From assembly GCA_016868375.1 (NCBI GenBank), contig VGHA01000026.1:1-38178 (forward strand): 38,178 nucleotides of DNA. The letters run 5' to 3'. The notes below the pieces were generated by a model, which had not been told where the DNA came from, made no database searches, and saw only the letters and a list, made by a program, of their open reading frames with translations. This stretch comes from Betaproteobacteria bacterium (GTDB lineage Bacteria; Pseudomonadota; Gammaproteobacteria; Burkholderiales; Burkholderiaceae_E). Made by a program: the position numbers and the translations under genes. Position 1 is the first letter of the stretch. Each line of letters starts with the position of its first letter. Below, in pieces: positions 8,856-19,853 of the stretch.

Positions 8856-9374
8856 ATGGCAAAGATTCAGGCAAAAGTCGGTGCAGAAGACCGTGAAGAC
8901 GGGCTTCGTGAAAAGATGATCGCGGTCAACCGCGTCACCAAGGTGGTCAAGGGAGGCCGAATTCTCGGTTTCGCCGCGCTCACCGTCGTGGGCGACGGGG
9001 ATGGCCGCATTGGCATGGGCAAAGGCAAGGCGCGAGAGGTGCCAGTCGCTGTTCAAAAGGCGATGGACGAAGCGCGCCGCAAGATGGTCAAGGTTCCGCT
9101 CAAAGGCGGTACGCTGCACCATACGGTTCAGGGGCGGTGGGGCGCAGCGTCGGTCATGCTTGCGCCTGCCCCCGAGGGTACCGGCATCATCGCGGGCGGC
9201 CCGATGCGCGCAATGTTCGAGGTTCTGGGCGTCACCAACGTGGTCGCCAAGAGCCATGGGTCGAGCAATCCCTACAACATGGTCCGCGCAACGCTGAACG
9301 CGCTCGGCCGGCTGAACACGCCGTCTGAAATCGCAGCCAAGCGCGGCAAGTCCGTCGAAGAACTGTTCGCCTGA
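8856..9374 (+). CDS. rpsE: 30S ribosomal protein S5
   Basis: S5 lies near the mRNA entry pore and affects decoding accuracy. The 172-residue product has the double-stranded RNA-binding fold with [36 protein letters not shown], and the second domain [19 protein letters not shown] and [15 protein letters not shown]. Start ATG at 8856 is 34 nt after rplR. Length is standard for betaproteobacteria. Confidence 0.97.
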   Translation: MAKIQAKVGAEDREDGLREKMIAVNRVTKVVKGGRILGFAALTVVGDGDGRIGMGKGKAREVPVAVQKAMDEARRKMVKVPLKGGTLHHTVQGRWGAASVMLAPAPEGTGIIAGGPMRAMFEVLGVTNVVAKSHGSSNPYNMVRATLNALGRLNTPSEIAAKRGKSVEELFA

Positions 9375-9391
9375 GCGAACGGAGAACGCCC

Positions 9392-9574
9392 ATGAGCGAC
9401 AAGCCCACCATCAAGGTCACGTTGGTTCGCAGTCCAGCTGGAACGCGCGAGTCGCATCGCGCGACAGTGCGCGGCCTTGGCCTTCGCAAGATTCGCCAGA
9501 GCCGGGTGCTCGAAGACACGCCCGCGGTTCGCGGCATGATCAATAAGGTCTCGTACCTGGTCCGGGTCGGCTGA
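9392..9574 (+). CDS. rpmD: 50S ribosomal protein L30
   Basis: L30 is a small 50S protein. The 60-residue product has [20 protein letters not shown], then [23 protein letters not shown], matching L30. ATG at 9392 follows ACGGAGAACGCCC. The spacer to rplO is 27 nt. Confidence 0.96.
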   Translation: MSDKPTIKVTLVRSPAGTRESHRATVRGLGLRKIRQSRVLEDTPAVRGMINKVSYLVRVG

Positions 9575-9601
9575 CACGGCCGCATCCGTTTCGGAGTCTG
9601 T

Positions 9602-10033
9602 ATGAAGCTCAATGAAATCAAGCCTGCTGAAGGCGCCAAGCATCCGCGCAAGCGTGTGGGTCGCGGTATCGGTTCAGGTAACGGTAAAACTGCGGGTCGG
9701 GGGCACAAGGGCCAGAAGTCGCGTTCGGGTGGCTTTCATAAGGTTGGCTTTGAAGGCGGTCAGATGCCTTTGCAGCGCCGGCTTCCCAAGCGTGGCTTCG
9801 TATCGCTGACTGCGGGCAGCTGCGCGGAAGTTCGTCTGAGCGATCTGCAGCGCCTCGGTGCGACCGAGGCTGATCTTCTGTCGTTAAAGGCAGCCGGCGT
9901 CGTTCCTCAGTCCGCGTTGTCCGCCAAGGTCATTCTGTCCGGCAAGCTCGAGCGTGCTGTTGCCTTGAAGGGTATCGGTGCAACGGCGGGTGCGCGTGCG
10001 GCGATTGAAGCCGCTGGCGGATCGGTCGCTTAA
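9602..10033 (+). CDS. rplO: 50S ribosomal protein L15
   Basis: L15 is a late-assembly 50S protein with a long basic N-terminal extension. The 143-residue product has [20 protein letters not shown], then [20 protein letters not shown] and [17 protein letters not shown], all standard. ATG at 9602 follows CGGAGTCTGT. It is followed after 41 nt by secY. Confidence 0.97.
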   Translation: MKLNEIKPAEGAKHPRKRVGRGIGSGNGKTAGRGHKGQKSRSGGFHKVGFEGGQMPLQRRLPKRGFVSLTAGSCAEVRLSDLQRLGATEADLLSLKAAGVVPQSALSAKVILSGKLERAVALKGIGATAGARAAIEAAGGSVA

Positions 10034-10074
10034 GCACCCCTCTGATTCAGACCGGCTAACGGACGCACCCTCTC

Positions 10075-11400
10075 GTGGCAACCTCCACCGCGGCAGCACT
10101 GAAAGCAGGACGATCAGGCGACCTCAAGCGTCGCCTGTGGTTTCTGGTGTTCGCGCTGATCGTCTACCGGATCGGCGCGCACATTCCGGTGCCCGGTATC
10201 GATCCGGATGAGCTTGCCGCGATTTTCCAACGCGAGCAGGGCGGCATCCTGGCGATGTTCAACCTGTTCTCGGGTGGCGCGCTGTCGCGCTTTACCGTGT
10301 TTGCGTTGGGCATCATGCCGTACATCTCTGCATCGATCATCATGCAGTTGTTGACAGTGGTGGTGCCTTGGCTGGAAGCCAAGAAAAAGGAAGGCGAGGC
10401 GGGGCGGCGGGAAATCACCAAGTACACGCGCTGGTTCACGGTCGCGCTTGCCACTTTCCAGGCAATCGGAATTGCGGTGGCCCTTGAGTCTCAGCCCGGT
10501 CTGGTGATTGATCCAAGTCTTGCGTTCCGCTTCACGGCGGTGGTGTCGCTGGTAACAGGAACGATGTTCCTGATGTGGCTGGGCGAGCAGATTACCGAGC
10601 GTGGCCTTGGCAACGGAATTTCTATCATCATCTTCGCAGGCATTGCAGCGGGTCTTCCCAGTGCGATCGCCGGAATGGGTGAACTGGTGCGTACCGGAGC
10701 GATGAACCCGCTCGTGTCGCTGCTCATCGTGGCGCTCGTCGTGCTGGTCACGGCCGCGGTGGTGTTCGTCGAGCGCGGCCAGCGCAAGATCACGGTCAAT
10801 TACGCAAAGCGTCAGGTGGGTAACCGTATTTACGGTGGACAAAGTTCGCACCTGCCGCTCAAGCTCAACATGTCCGGCGTAATCCCGCCCATTTTCGCGT
10901 CCTCGATTATTCTGTTTCCGGCAACGATCGCGCAGTGGTTCACAGCGGGTGATACCGACAGTGCGTTGGTGCGCGTCATCAAAGACCTTGCTGCCACGCT
11001 TGCGCCGGGACAGCCGGTTTACATCCTTCTGTACGCGCTCGCCATCATCTTTTTCTGTTTCTTTTACACCGCTCTGGTTTTCAACAGCCGCGAGACGGCT
11101 GAGAACCTCAAGAAAAGCGGCGCACTGGTTCCTGGCATTCGTCCTGGCGAGCAGACTGCGCGCTACATCGACAAGATTCTCATGCGGCTGACGCTGGCGG
11201 GCGCGGTGTACATCACAGCGGTATGTCTGCTGCCCGAATTTTTGGTGCTCAAGTGGAATGTGCCTTTTTACTTCGGCGGCACGTCCCTTTTGATCATTGT
11301 TGTGGTCACGATGGATTTCATGGCTCAGGTGCAGGCTTATCTGATGTCGCACCAGTATGAAAGCCTGCTGCGCAAATCCGGCGCGAAGGGCATGGGGTAA
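10075..11400 (+). CDS. secY: Protein translocase subunit SecY
   Basis: SecY is the channel of the general secretion machinery in the inner membrane. The 441-residue product has ten hydrophobic segments and the family signatures [15 protein letters not shown] in TM1, [32 protein letters not shown], and [16 protein letters not shown]. The C-terminal cytosolic loop that contacts SecA and ribosomes is present ([11 protein letters not shown]). The start is GTG at 10075; no in-frame ATG fits the conserved N-terminus and the Shine-Dalgarno signal is weak (ACGGACGCACCCTCTC). Placement after rplO is standard. Confidence 0.97.
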   Translation: MATSTAAALKAGRSGDLKRRLWFLVFALIVYRIGAHIPVPGIDPDELAAIFQREQGGILAMFNLFSGGALSRFTVFALGIMPYISASIIMQLLTVVVPWLEAKKKEGEAGRREITKYTRWFTVALATFQAIGIAVALESQPGLVIDPSLAFRFTAVVSLVTGTMFLMWLGEQITERGLGNGISIIIFAGIAAGLPSAIAGMGELVRTGAMNPLVSLLIVALVVLVTAAVVFVERGQRKITVNYAKRQVGNRIYGGQSSHLPLKLNMSGVIPPIFASSIILFPATIAQWFTAGDTDSALVRVIKDLAATLAPGQPVYILLYALAIIFFCFFYTALVFNSRETAENLKKSGALVPGIRPGEQTARYIDKILMRLTLAGAVYITAVCLLPEFLVLKWNVPFYFGGTSLLIIVVVTMDFMAQVQAYLMSHQYESLLRKSGAKGMG

Positions 11401-11461
11401 CGGTGAGTCTGTTTTGGATAAGCCGTTTTAACGCAGCAGAACACGTAACGAACGAGGGTTG

Positions 11462-11680
11462 ATGGCCAAGGAAGATGTCATTCAAATGCAGGGCGAGGTG
11501 GTCGAGAACCTGCCAAATGCGACCTTCCGCGTCAAGCTAGAGAATGGTCACGTCGTGCTCGGCCATATCTCCGGCAAGATGAGGATGCACTACATCCGGA
11601 TCCTGCCGGGCGACAAAGTGACGGTGGAACTTACGCCTTACGACTTGTCGCGGGCCCGGATCGTGTTCCGCGCTAAATGA
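11462..11680 (+). CDS. infA: Translation initiation factor IF-1
   Basis: IF-1 is a small OB-fold factor that occupies the 30S A site during initiation. The 72-residue product starts [20 protein letters not shown] and has [19 protein letters not shown], at the standard length. ATG at 11462 follows AACGAGGGTTG; the overlapping TTG at 11459 is less likely. Presence of infA between secY and rpmJ is a common arrangement in betaproteobacteria. Confidence 0.96.
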   Translation: MAKEDVIQMQGEVVENLPNATFRVKLENGHVVLGHISGKMRMHYIRILPGDKVTVELTPYDLSRARIVFRAK

Positions 11681-11721
11681 CAACAACGCTTCGGCTGACT
11701 GAACAAACTTCGAGGTGAATC

Positions 11722-11835
11722 ATGAAGGTTAATGCATCGGTTAAAAAGATCTGCCGCAAGTGCAAGGTCATCAAGCGTAACGGCGTCGTTCGCGTGATTT
11801 GCAGCGATCCGCGCCACAAGCAACGTCAGGGTTGA
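11722..11835 (+). CDS. rpmJ: 50S ribosomal protein L36, zinc-binding form
   Basis: This 37-residue protein begins [20 protein letters not shown] and has the zinc ligands Cys11, Cys14, Cys27 and His32 (CxxC ... C ... H), i.e. the C+ form of L36. The start ATG at 11722 follows CGAGGTGAATC, a good Shine-Dalgarno sequence. It sits between infA and rpsM, the usual place, 13 nt before rpsM. Confidence 0.97.
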   Translation: MKVNASVKKICRKCKVIKRNGVVRVICSDPRHKQRQG

Positions 11836-11848
11836 GAGGAAACATCTC

Positions 11849-12214
11849 ATGGCACGTATTGCGGGTATCAATATTCCCGACCGCCAGCACGCCGAAATCG
11901 GCTTAACGGCAATCTACGGTATCGGACGCACGCGCGCTCGCCAGATCTGCGACGCAGCGAACGTCCCTTACAACAAGCGCGTCAAAGATCTGAACGATGC
12001 CGAGCTTGAGCGCATCCGCGAGCAGGTGGGGCGGATCACCATCGAAGGTGATCTGCGCCGCGAAATCTCGATGTCGATCAAGCGGCTGATGGATCTTGGC
12101 TGCTATCGCGGTGTACGTCATCGTCGCGGCCTGCCGGTTCGTGGCCAGCGTACGCGTACCAATGCGCGCACGCGCAAAGGCCCGCGTAAGGCCGGCGTCG
12201 CGTTGAAGAAGTAA
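11849..12214 (+). CDS. rpsM: 30S ribosomal protein S13
   Basis: S13 sits in the 30S head, forms bridges to the 50S subunit and contacts the P-site tRNA with its C-terminal tail. The 121-residue product begins [20 protein letters not shown] and has [14 protein letters not shown], the helix-hairpin-helix region, and [22 protein letters not shown] near the end. It is the first gene of the alpha operon. ATG at 11849 follows GAGAGGAAACATCTC. Confidence 0.97.
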   Translation: MARIAGINIPDRQHAEIGLTAIYGIGRTRARQICDAANVPYNKRVKDLNDAELERIREQVGRITIEGDLRREISMSIKRLMDLGCYRGVRHRRGLPVRGQRTRTNARTRKGPRKAGVALKK

Positions 12215-12244
12215 AGCACCCGCCTGTAAACGGAGTCCTTGTTC

Positions 12245-12661
12245 ATGGCAACTAAGAATCAGTCATCGGCCCAGGCGGCTGCCGCATCGCGCGCGCGCAA
12301 GAAGGCGAAGAAAAACGTCTCGGACGGTATTGCGCACGTTCATGCGTCCTTCAACAACACGATCATCACGATCACCGACCGCCAGGGCAACGCGCTGGCC
12401 TGGGCATCATCGGGTGGTGCTGGCTTCAAGGGCTCCCGCAAGTCCACGCCGTTCGCAGCTCAGGTGGCTGCTGAGGCCGCCGGACGTGCAGCCCAGGAAT
12501 GCGGCATTAAGAATCTCGAGGTCGAGATCACGGGACCCGGACCGGGGCGTGAGTCGTCGGTGCGGGCATTGAACGCGCTTGGCATCAAGATCATGCAGAT
12601 TCAGGACGTCACACCGATTCCGCACAACGGCTGTCGTCCACCCAAGCGCCGCCGTATCTAA
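12245..12661 (+). CDS. rpsK: 30S ribosomal protein S11
   Basis: S11 lies in the 30S platform near the E-site mRNA. The 138-residue product has a basic Ala/Lys-rich N-terminus, then [40 protein letters not shown] and the closing [17 protein letters not shown]. The ATG at 12245 (after ACGGAGTCCTTGTTC) is preferred to the in-frame TTG at 12239. A 239-nt spacer follows before rpsD, unlike the tight spacing elsewhere. Confidence 0.97.
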   Translation: MATKNQSSAQAAAASRARKKAKKNVSDGIAHVHASFNNTIITITDRQGNALAWASSGGAGFKGSRKSTPFAAQVAAEAAGRAAQECGIKNLEVEITGPGPGRESSVRALNALGIKIMQIQDVTPIPHNGCRPPKRRRI

Positions 12662-12762
12662 GCGCGCAACTGGAACCCGGGGTGAACCCACGCGTTGCAG
12701 ACATGCAGCGCGGCGGGCCGGACATCCCGGCAGCTCGCAAGAGTCGCCAAAGTCTGTTTTGG

Positions 12763-12779
12763 CCCGACGTGATGTCGGG
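12763..12779 (+). other. Hairpin in the long rpsK-rpsD spacer
   Basis: CCCGAC (12763-12768) pairs perfectly with GTCGGG (12774-12779) around a GTGAT loop. No T-run follows, so termination is unlikely. The whole 12662-12900 spacer has no convincing coding frame. S4 autoregulates the alpha operon in E. coli by binding the rpsM leader; a site before rpsD itself would be a different arrangement, and this hairpin is a candidate part of one. Confidence 0.35.
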
Positions 12780-12900
12780 GCTGGCAGGCAGTCCGGACCG
12801 CAAAGACCACTGTTCGCCACCTGTCAGGCTGTTCGTTTCAGCCAGGTTGCCAAAGGCGGACTGACCGCGAAGCAATTCGCGCAACAGAAGGAAACTTAAC

Positions 12901-13524
12901 GTGGCACGTTATACCGGACCCAAGGCCAAGTTGGCCCGTCGTGAAGGCACGGACCTGTTTTTAAAGAGCGCCCGTCGCGGCCTCGACTCCAAGTGCAAGC
13001 TGGACAGCAAGCCTGGCCAGCACGGCCGAATCTCTGGGGCACGCACCTCTGACTACGGCAAACAGTTACGCGAGAAGCAGAAGGTCAAGCGTATCTACGG
13101 CATCCTCGAGCGTCAGTTCCGCCGTTATTACGCCGAGGCCGTGCGCCGTCGTGGCAACACCGGCGAGAACCTGCTGAAGCTTCTCGAAAGCCGCCTCGAC
13201 AATGTCGTCTACCGCATGGGCTTTGGCTCCACGCGCGCTGAGGCCCGTCAGCTGGTCAGCCATAAGGCGGTCAGCGTTAACGGTCGTACCGTCAACATCC
13301 CGTCGGCTTTGGTGCAGCCCAACGACGTTGTCGCTGTTCGCGAGAAGTCTCGTGCACAGGCTCGCATCGTCGACGCGCTCAACCTCGCCGACCAGCACGG
13401 ATTCCCATCCTGGGTGTCAGTGGACAAGACCAAGTTGGAAGGCGTGTTCAAGTCGACGCCCGACCGTGCAGACCTGGCCGGTGATATCAATGAAAGCCTG
13501 ATCGTCGAGTTGTACTCGCGCTAA
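12901..13524 (+). CDS. rpsD: 30S ribosomal protein S4, zinc-free form
   Basis: S4 is a primary 16S rRNA-binding protein that starts 30S assembly. The 207-residue product begins [20 protein letters not shown] and has the S4 RNA-binding domain [30 protein letters not shown]. The N-terminus lacks the four-cysteine zinc knot of some S4 forms. The start is GTG at 12901, preceded by AGAAGGAAACTTAAC, a good Shine-Dalgarno sequence. Confidence 0.97.
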   Translation: MARYTGPKAKLARREGTDLFLKSARRGLDSKCKLDSKPGQHGRISGARTSDYGKQLREKQKVKRIYGILERQFRRYYAEAVRRRGNTGENLLKLLESRLDNVVYRMGFGSTRAEARQLVSHKAVSVNGRTVNIPSALVQPNDVVAVREKSRAQARIVDALNLADQHGFPSWVSVDKTKLEGVFKSTPDRADLAGDINESLIVELYSR

Positions 13525-13538
13525 TCGAAAGGATTGCC

Positions 13539-14537
13539 ATGCAGACTGCCATGCTGAAGCCGCGCATCGTCGAAGTCGAGCAACTCGGTGCCGCTCATGC
13601 CCGTGTGGTGATGGAGCCGTTCGAACGCGGCTACGGTCACACCCTGGGCAATGCGCTACGCCGCGTGCTGCTCTCCTCCATGGTCGGTTATGCGCCGACC
13701 GAGGTGCAGATTTCCGGTGTTGTTCATGAATACTCCACGATTGACGGTGTCCGCGAAGACGTCGTTGATCTGTTGCTGAATCTCAAGGGTGTGGTGTTCA
13801 AGCTGCACAACCGTGATGAGGTGTTTGTCACGTTGCGCAAGGACAGCCCCGGCCCCGTCACGGCTACGGACATCGATCTTCCGCACGACGTGGAAATCGT
13901 CAATCCCGGCCACGTGATCGCAACCCTCACCGAGGGTGGCAAGCTCGATATGTCGATCAGGGTTGAGCGTGGCCGCGGTTACATGCCTGGAACCCTGCGC
14001 GAGCTCCACGAGACCAAGACCATCGGTCGGATCGTGCTCGATGCATCGTTTTCGCCCGTGCGCCGGGTCAGCTACCAGGTTGAAAGCGCGCGCGTTGAGC
14101 AGCGTACCGACCTTGACCGGCTGGTGGTCGACGTTGAAACCAACGGCGTGATCGCCCCTGAGGAAGCGGTTCGCCAGTCGGCCCGTATTCTGGTCGAGCA
14201 GCTCTCGGTATTCGCGGCGCTGGAAGGCGGCGCAGAAGCTGGAACCGAGTCGCTGGGCGTGATCGGTGGCGTGAGCCGTGGTGGCCCGCAGATCGACCCG
14301 ATCCTGGTCCGTCCGGTCGATGACCTCGAACTGACGGTTCGCTCGGCCAATTGCCTGAAGGCTGAAAGCATCTATTACATCGGCGACCTGATCCAGCGCA
14401 CTGAGAACGAGCTGCTGAAGACGCCCAATCTGGGCCGCAAGTCGCTTAACGAAATCAAGGAAGTGCTCGCATCGCGTGGGCTGACCCTGGGCATGAAACT
14501 CGAGAACTGGCCGCCCGCCGGACTCGAACGCCCGTAA
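13539..14537 (+). CDS. rpoA: RNA polymerase subunit alpha
   Basis: Alpha dimerises to start RNA polymerase assembly; its C-terminal domain binds UP elements and activators. The 332-residue product has the N-terminal dimer domain ([44 protein letters not shown]) and after a linker the C-terminal domain ([20 protein letters not shown] ... [21 protein letters not shown]). It starts at ATG 13539 after CGAAAGGATTGCC; a second ATG at 13551 would remove the MQTA start typical of betaproteobacteria. The gene is in the standard alpha-operon position. Confidence 0.98.
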   Translation: MQTAMLKPRIVEVEQLGAAHARVVMEPFERGYGHTLGNALRRVLLSSMVGYAPTEVQISGVVHEYSTIDGVREDVVDLLLNLKGVVFKLHNRDEVFVTLRKDSPGPVTATDIDLPHDVEIVNPGHVIATLTEGGKLDMSIRVERGRGYMPGTLRELHETKTIGRIVLDASFSPVRRVSYQVESARVEQRTDLDRLVVDVETNGVIAPEEAVRQSARILVEQLSVFAALEGGAEAGTESLGVIGGVSRGGPQIDPILVRPVDDLELTVRSANCLKAESIYYIGDLIQRTENELLKTPNLGRKSLNEIKEVLASRGLTLGMKLENWPPAGLERP

Positions 14538-14565
14538 GCCTGCAAGCGACCACAGGAAGCGAATC

Positions 14566-14958
14566 ATGCGCCATCGTCACGGACTTAGAAAACTCAATCG
14601 CACCAGTGCCCATCGTGAGGCAATGCTGCGCAATCTCTGCATCGCGTTGTTACGCCACGAGATGATCAAGACCACGCTGCCCAAGGCCAAAGAACTGCGC
14701 CGGGTGGTCGAGCCTCTGATCACGTTGGGCAAGAAACCTTCGCTTGCGAACCGCAGGCTTGCCTTTGATCGTCTGCGTGATCGAGACATCGTGGTCAAGC
14801 TCTTCAACGAGCTCGGCCCACGTTTTGCGCAGCGCAATGGCGGCTATACCAGCATCCTCAAATACGGATATCGCGTTGGCGACAACGCACCGATGGCGCT
14901 CGTGCGCCTGATGGATCGCGCTGAGGAAGAAGCGGCGCCGGCGGCAGCCAGCAACTGA
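14566..14958 (+). CDS. rplQ: 50S ribosomal protein L17
   Basis: L17 lies near the exit tunnel on the solvent side of the 50S subunit. The 130-residue product begins [24 protein letters not shown] and has [21 protein letters not shown] and [18 protein letters not shown], matching L17. It ends in a short Ala/Glu-rich tail. It closes the alpha operon. Only 22 nt separate it from the ABC transporter gene, and no intrinsic terminator is visible in that gap. Confidence 0.97.
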   Translation: MRHRHGLRKLNRTSAHREAMLRNLCIALLRHEMIKTTLPKAKELRRVVEPLITLGKKPSLANRRLAFDRLRDRDIVVKLFNELGPRFAQRNGGYTSILKYGYRVGDNAPMALVRLMDRAEEEAAPAAASN

Positions 14959-14980
14959 TCGCCGCTCGCGCGGTGAGTCG

Positions 14981-15889
14981 ATGAGCGCAGTGATCCGGGC
15001 CCAGGGGCTCGTCAAGCGTTTCGGCGACCACCGCGCAGTCGATGGGCTCGATCTCGAGGTTCCGGCGGGCTCGTGTGTCGGGTTGCTTGGGCCGAACGGC
15101 GCGGGCAAAAGCACAGCGCTCAGGATGCTGTTGGGTCTTGCGCGGCCTGACGCCGGCAGCATCCAGGTGCTGGGTCTTGAGGTGCCGCAAGAGGCGCGGC
15201 GGGTGCGCGAGTGGATTGGCGTCGTGCCCCAGCTGGACGCGCTCGACCCCGACTTCACTGTCGCTGAAAATCTGATCGTTTTTGCCCGCTACTTCGGCCG
15301 CCGGGCCGAGGCCGCCCGCCGCAATCCCGATGCGTTGCTTGAGTTCGCCGGATTGGCCCATAAGCGCGACGCGACAATCAGCGAGCTGTCGGGCGGCATG
15401 AAGCGGCGACTCACGCTCGCCCGCGCGCTCGTCAACGACCCCGAGCTGCTGCTGCTTGATGAGCCCACCACGGGCCTCGATCCCCAGGCGCGGCATCTCA
15501 TCTGGGAGCGGCTGCGGCAGCTGCTTGGCCGGGGAAAGTCCATTCTGGTGACCACGCACTTCATGGAAGAGGCGGAACGGCTGTGTGATCGAATTGCAAT
15601 CGTCGATCATGGTCGTTGTATCGCCGTGGACTCGCCGTCTGGGCTGATTGCACAGCATGTCGAACCGATCGTGCTCGAGATCATGCCGGGCGATGCTGGG
15701 GGGTCACCCGTGATCGAAGCCCGGCCAGGCGAGCGGATCGAGCGGGTGGGCGATACCACCTACCTCTACACCGCTGATCCCGGGCGCGCGGCAGCTTTTG
15801 CGGATCAGGGGTCGCTGCGGGTCCTGCGCCGTGCGGCCAATCTTGAAGATGTATTCTTGAAATTCACAGGACGGGACCTGCGTGATTGA
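14981..15889 (+). CDS. ABC transporter ATP-binding protein, NodI/DrrA type
   Basis: This 302-residue ATPase has every ABC motif: Walker A GPNGAGKST (residues 37-45), a Q-loop glutamine in VVPQLDAL, signature LSGGMKRR, Walker B LLLLDEPTTGLDP and the H-loop VTTHFMEE. LSGGMKRR and TTGLDPQARH place it in the exporter group with NodI, DrrA and CcmA-like proteins. Its stop lies at the start of the permease frame, so the two form one transporter. Substrate cannot be told from sequence: NodI-type relatives export lipo-oligosaccharides or drugs. Its location between rplQ and cutA is not the usual Burkholderiales order as I recall it. Confidence 0.9.
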   Translation: MSAVIRAQGLVKRFGDHRAVDGLDLEVPAGSCVGLLGPNGAGKSTALRMLLGLARPDAGSIQVLGLEVPQEARRVREWIGVVPQLDALDPDFTVAENLIVFARYFGRRAEAARRNPDALLEFAGLAHKRDATISELSGGMKRRLTLARALVNDPELLLLDEPTTGLDPQARHLIWERLRQLLGRGKSILVTTHFMEEAERLCDRIAIVDHGRCIAVDSPSGLIAQHVEPIVLEIMPGDAGGSPVIEARPGERIERVGDTTYLYTADPGRAAAFADQGSLRVLRRAANLEDVFLKFTGRDLRD

Positions 15890-15933
15890 CAGGGTCAGCC
15901 CATCGTGCCGTGCGGCTTTGGATCGAGGCGTGC

Positions 15934-16695
15934 ATGGTTGATGCATCGCGCGTTCTCGCCGTGTACCGACGGAATCTCCTTGTGTGGCGCAAGCTCGCGC
16001 CTGCAAGTCTCGTGGGCAACATTGCTGAGCCATTGATCACGCTGCTCGCGTTTGGCTACGGTCTGGGCGGTCTGTTGGGCGAGGTGGCTGGTGTGCCCTA
16101 TATCGTGTTCCTCACCGCTGGCGCGATCTGCATGAGTACCACCATGGCGGCGAGCTTCGAGTCGCTGTATTCGGCGTTTTCCAGGATGCAGGTTCAGCGC
16201 ACCTGGGACTCGCTGATGAACGCCCCCGTCGAGCTCGACGACATTCTGGTTGCTGAATGGTTGTGGGCCGCGAGCAAGGCAACCCTGTCCGGGGTTGCCA
16301 TCGTGGTCGTGGCGGTTGCACTTAACGTGACCCGTGCGCCCACGTTGCTTGCCGTACTGCCCGTTATTGTGCTGACAGGGCTCTGTTTTGCAGCAATCGG
16401 CCTCGTGTTCAATGCGCTTGCCCGCGGCTACGACTTCTTTACCTTTTACTTCACGCTGGGCCTGACACCGATGATTTTTATTTCGGGCGTCTATTACCCC
16501 ACCCAGTCGCTGCCTGGCTGGCTCGAGACATTGTCGGGCATGCTGCCGCTGGCCTCTGCGGTGAGCCTGGCCCGGCCGCTGGTCATCGGTGAATGGCCAG
16601 CCGATCCACTCGGGCCGCTCGTGTTGCTGGCTGGATGGACCGCAGCGGCCCTGATGCTGGCGCGCCATCTGACGCGTCGTCGATTTCGCCAGTAA
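15934..16695 (+). CDS. ABC-2 type transporter permease, NodJ type
   Basis: This membrane protein of about 253 residues has an N-terminal cytoplasmic stretch (VYRRNLLVWRKLAPASLVGNIAEPL), then about six hydrophobic segments and the ABC-2 signature GLTPMIFISGVYYPTQSLPGW, matching NodJ-like permeases. ATG at 15934 has GAGG five bases upstream. A TTG start at 15886, overlapping the ATPase stop, would add 16 residues and cannot be excluded. It would form the channel for the upstream ATPase. The substrate is unknown. Confidence 0.87.
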   Translation: MVDASRVLAVYRRNLLVWRKLAPASLVGNIAEPLITLLAFGYGLGGLLGEVAGVPYIVFLTAGAICMSTTMAASFESLYSAFSRMQVQRTWDSLMNAPVELDDILVAEWLWAASKATLSGVAIVVVAVALNVTRAPTLLAVLPVIVLTGLCFAAIGLVFNALARGYDFFTFYFTLGLTPMIFISGVYYPTQSLPGWLETLSGMLPLASAVSLARPLVIGEWPADPLGPLVLLAGWTAAALMLARHLTRRRFRQ

Positions 16696-16757
16696 GCAAG
16701 ACCCGATCGACGTCCGATCGAGTTCGATGCGACTTGACCCGACCTGAAGGACAGCCG

Positions 16758-18322
<1,565 letters not shown>

Positions 18323-18371
18323 GCCCGCCTTCTGCCCGCTTCTGCCGCCTCGTGCCCGCTTGCCCAACTGT

Positions 18372-19016
18372 TCAGGAAGCCCCGGCAGTCCTGGCGCGAT
18401 TCGCCTCGACAATCCACTGCTCGATCAGAACTCGCACCGGTTCCACGCCAAGCCCAGTGTTGGCCGAAAACGAGGTAAGCGTCAAGTCATCGTGACAAAT
18501 CACGTCGTCAAGCGCCTTTCTGACGTTGCTGAGCGTGCGACTGCGTTCGGCATTGCCGAGCTTGTCGGACTTGGTGAGCAGGACCAATACGGCCCGACCC
18601 GCTGGGAGAAATTCAAGCAGCTGTCGATCGAGCGCCGTGACCCCGCGTCGACAGTCCATGACCACCACCACGCCAGCCAGGCAGGTACGTGCTTCCAGAT
18701 AGCGACCGGCCAGCCTGTCCCAGCCAGCGCGAACGGCGGCCGGTGTGGCGGCATAGCCGTAGCCGGGCGCGTCGACCAGGAATCCGGTGGGTGCAAGGGC
18801 CTCTGGACCCAGCGCGAAAAAATTGAGCGCCTGCGTGCGGCCTGGCGTTTTGCTGGCGAAGGCCAGCCTGCGACGCTGGCACAGTCGATTGATGGCCGAC
18901 GATTTCCCTGCGTTCGATCGCCCGACAAAAACCACCTCGGGAACCTGAGGCGCGGGCAACTGTTCGAGGCGGGCGACCGTGGTGGCAAAGCGGGCGGTAA
19001 AGAGGAGCGACGACAC
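18372..19016 (-). CDS. engB: Ribosome biogenesis GTP-binding protein EngB (YihA/YsxC)
   Basis: EngB is an essential circularly-ordered TrmE-Era-type GTPase needed for 50S assembly. The 214-residue product has G1 GRSNAGKS (residues 32-39), the SKTPGRTQALNFF switch region, G3 DAPGYGYA, G4 TKSD and G5 SAN. Start GTG at 19016 gives the usual short N-terminus (MSSLLFTARFATTV) and has AAGGTGGG just upstream. A GTG at 19034 would add six residues but lacks a Shine-Dalgarno sequence. It is divergent from the cytochrome c4 gene, with a shared 125-nt promoter region. Confidence 0.95.
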   Translation of the reverse strand: MSSLLFTARFATTVARLEQLPAPQVPEVVFVGRSNAGKSSAINRLCQRRRLAFASKTPGRTQALNFFALGPEALAPTGFLVDAPGYGYAATPAAVRAGWDRLAGRYLEARTCLAGVVVVMDCRRGVTALDRQLLEFLPAGRAVLVLLTKSDKLGNAERSRTLSNVRKALDDVICHDDLTLTSFSANTGLGVEPVRVLIEQWIVEANRARTAGAS

Positions 19017-19080
19017 GAACCCACCTTGCGCCACCGTTGCAGCGCGGTAAAAGACTCACTCTCCCGACCCGTCCACCAGG

Positions 19081-19108
19081 TCGTCAAGGCCAATCGTTAT
19101 TGTACAAT
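19081..19108 (+). promoter_or_regulatory. Candidate promoter of the cytochrome c4 gene
   Basis: TCGTCA (19081-19086, 4/6) and TACAAT (19103-19108, 5/6) are 16 nt apart, about 34 nt before the cytochrome ATG. The -10 lies in the perfect palindrome ATTGTACAAT (19099-19108), so the same sequence could serve as a -10 for the divergent engB gene, although no good -35 is seen on that strand. Confidence 0.45.
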
Positions 19109-19141
19109 TTCGGGTTTGATTTCCGCCGCACCGAGTCCGCC

Positions 19142-19786
19142 ATGTTTCGTCCTGCCTTGATTTCTCTTGTTGTCGTTGCCGCCATGGGTCTTTCGGTCAG
19201 TGCCAGCGTGCTTGCGCAGGCCTCTGGCAAGCCCGACCTGAAGAAGGGTGCAGAAATCGCCTCCCAGGTGTGCGCGGGTTGCCACGGCGCCGATGGCAAC
19301 AGCCCGACGCCTGCCAACCCCAAACTTGCAGGGCAGCACGCCGAATACCTTGCCAAGCAGCTGTCGAACTTCAAGGTGAAGCCCGGTGCGAAAGAGCCCG
19401 AGCGCAACAATGCGGTCATGGCGGCGTTCGCCGGTCAGTTGTCTGACGACGACATGCGCAATGTGTCGGCGTTCTATGCGTCGCAGCCGCTGGCCCCGGC
19501 TGCCGCCCGCGACAAATCCCTGGTTGAGTTGGGCCGCAACATTTACCGCGGCGGGATCGCGTCGAAAGGCATTCCGGCCTGTGCGGGCTGTCACAGCCCC
19601 ACGGGCGCGGGCATCCCCTCTCAGTATCCGCGGCTTCAGGGTCAGTATGCCGAGTACACTGAATCGCAACTGACGGCGTTCCGGCAGGGCACCCGTGCCA
19701 ATAACGCCTCAATGACTGCGATCTCGTCCCGTCTGTCTGATGCCGAGATCAAGGCGGTGTCCGACTATATCGCGGGCCTCCGCTAA
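19142..19786 (+). CDS. Cytochrome c4, periplasmic diheme
   Basis: Cytochrome c4 is a two-domain, two-heme electron carrier that can feed terminal oxidases. The 214-residue precursor has a Sec signal peptide (hydrophobic core about residues 5-25, probable cleavage after VLAQA) and two CAGCH heme sites at residues 44-48 and 147-151. Each lies in a similar class I cytochrome domain with axial Met candidates in NNAVMAAFAGQL and NNASMTAISSRL. ATG at 19142; start supported by the signal peptide. A terminator-like hairpin follows. The System II maturation genes resB-ccsA that usually follow in Burkholderiales are not here. Confidence 0.93.
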   Translation: MFRPALISLVVVAAMGLSVSASVLAQASGKPDLKKGAEIASQVCAGCHGADGNSPTPANPKLAGQHAEYLAKQLSNFKVKPGAKEPERNNAVMAAFAGQLSDDDMRNVSAFYASQPLAPAAARDKSLVELGRNIYRGGIASKGIPACAGCHSPTGAGIPSQYPRLQGQYAEYTESQLTAFRQGTRANNASMTAISSRLSDAEIKAVSDYIAGLR

Positions 19787-19824
19787 GCGGGCTGTTCATC
19801 GCCGCGCCGCGCGGCGTCCCCCGC

Positions 19825-19853
19825 AAGCCTGAAGGGGGTTTCCTTCGGGTTTT
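19825..19853 (+). terminator. Probable intrinsic terminator after cytochrome c4
   Basis: CCTGAAGG (19828-19835) pairs with CCTTCGGG (19842-19849), with one U-G pair, around GGGTTT, then TTTT (19850-19853). Adjacent AA (19825-19826) can extend the stem into the T-run. It sits 40 nt after the cytochrome stop and 43 nt before msrP. Confidence 0.55.

Noticed and set aside
11406-11417. AGTCTGTTTTGG repeated at 12751-12762, in two spacers of the ribosomal cluster
   Set aside because: A single 12-nt match is expected many times by chance in a window of this length and the flanks do not align.
12763-12780. The rpsK-rpsD hairpin as a transcription terminator
   Set aside because: No T-run follows, and rpsD-rpoA-rplQ depend on read-through.
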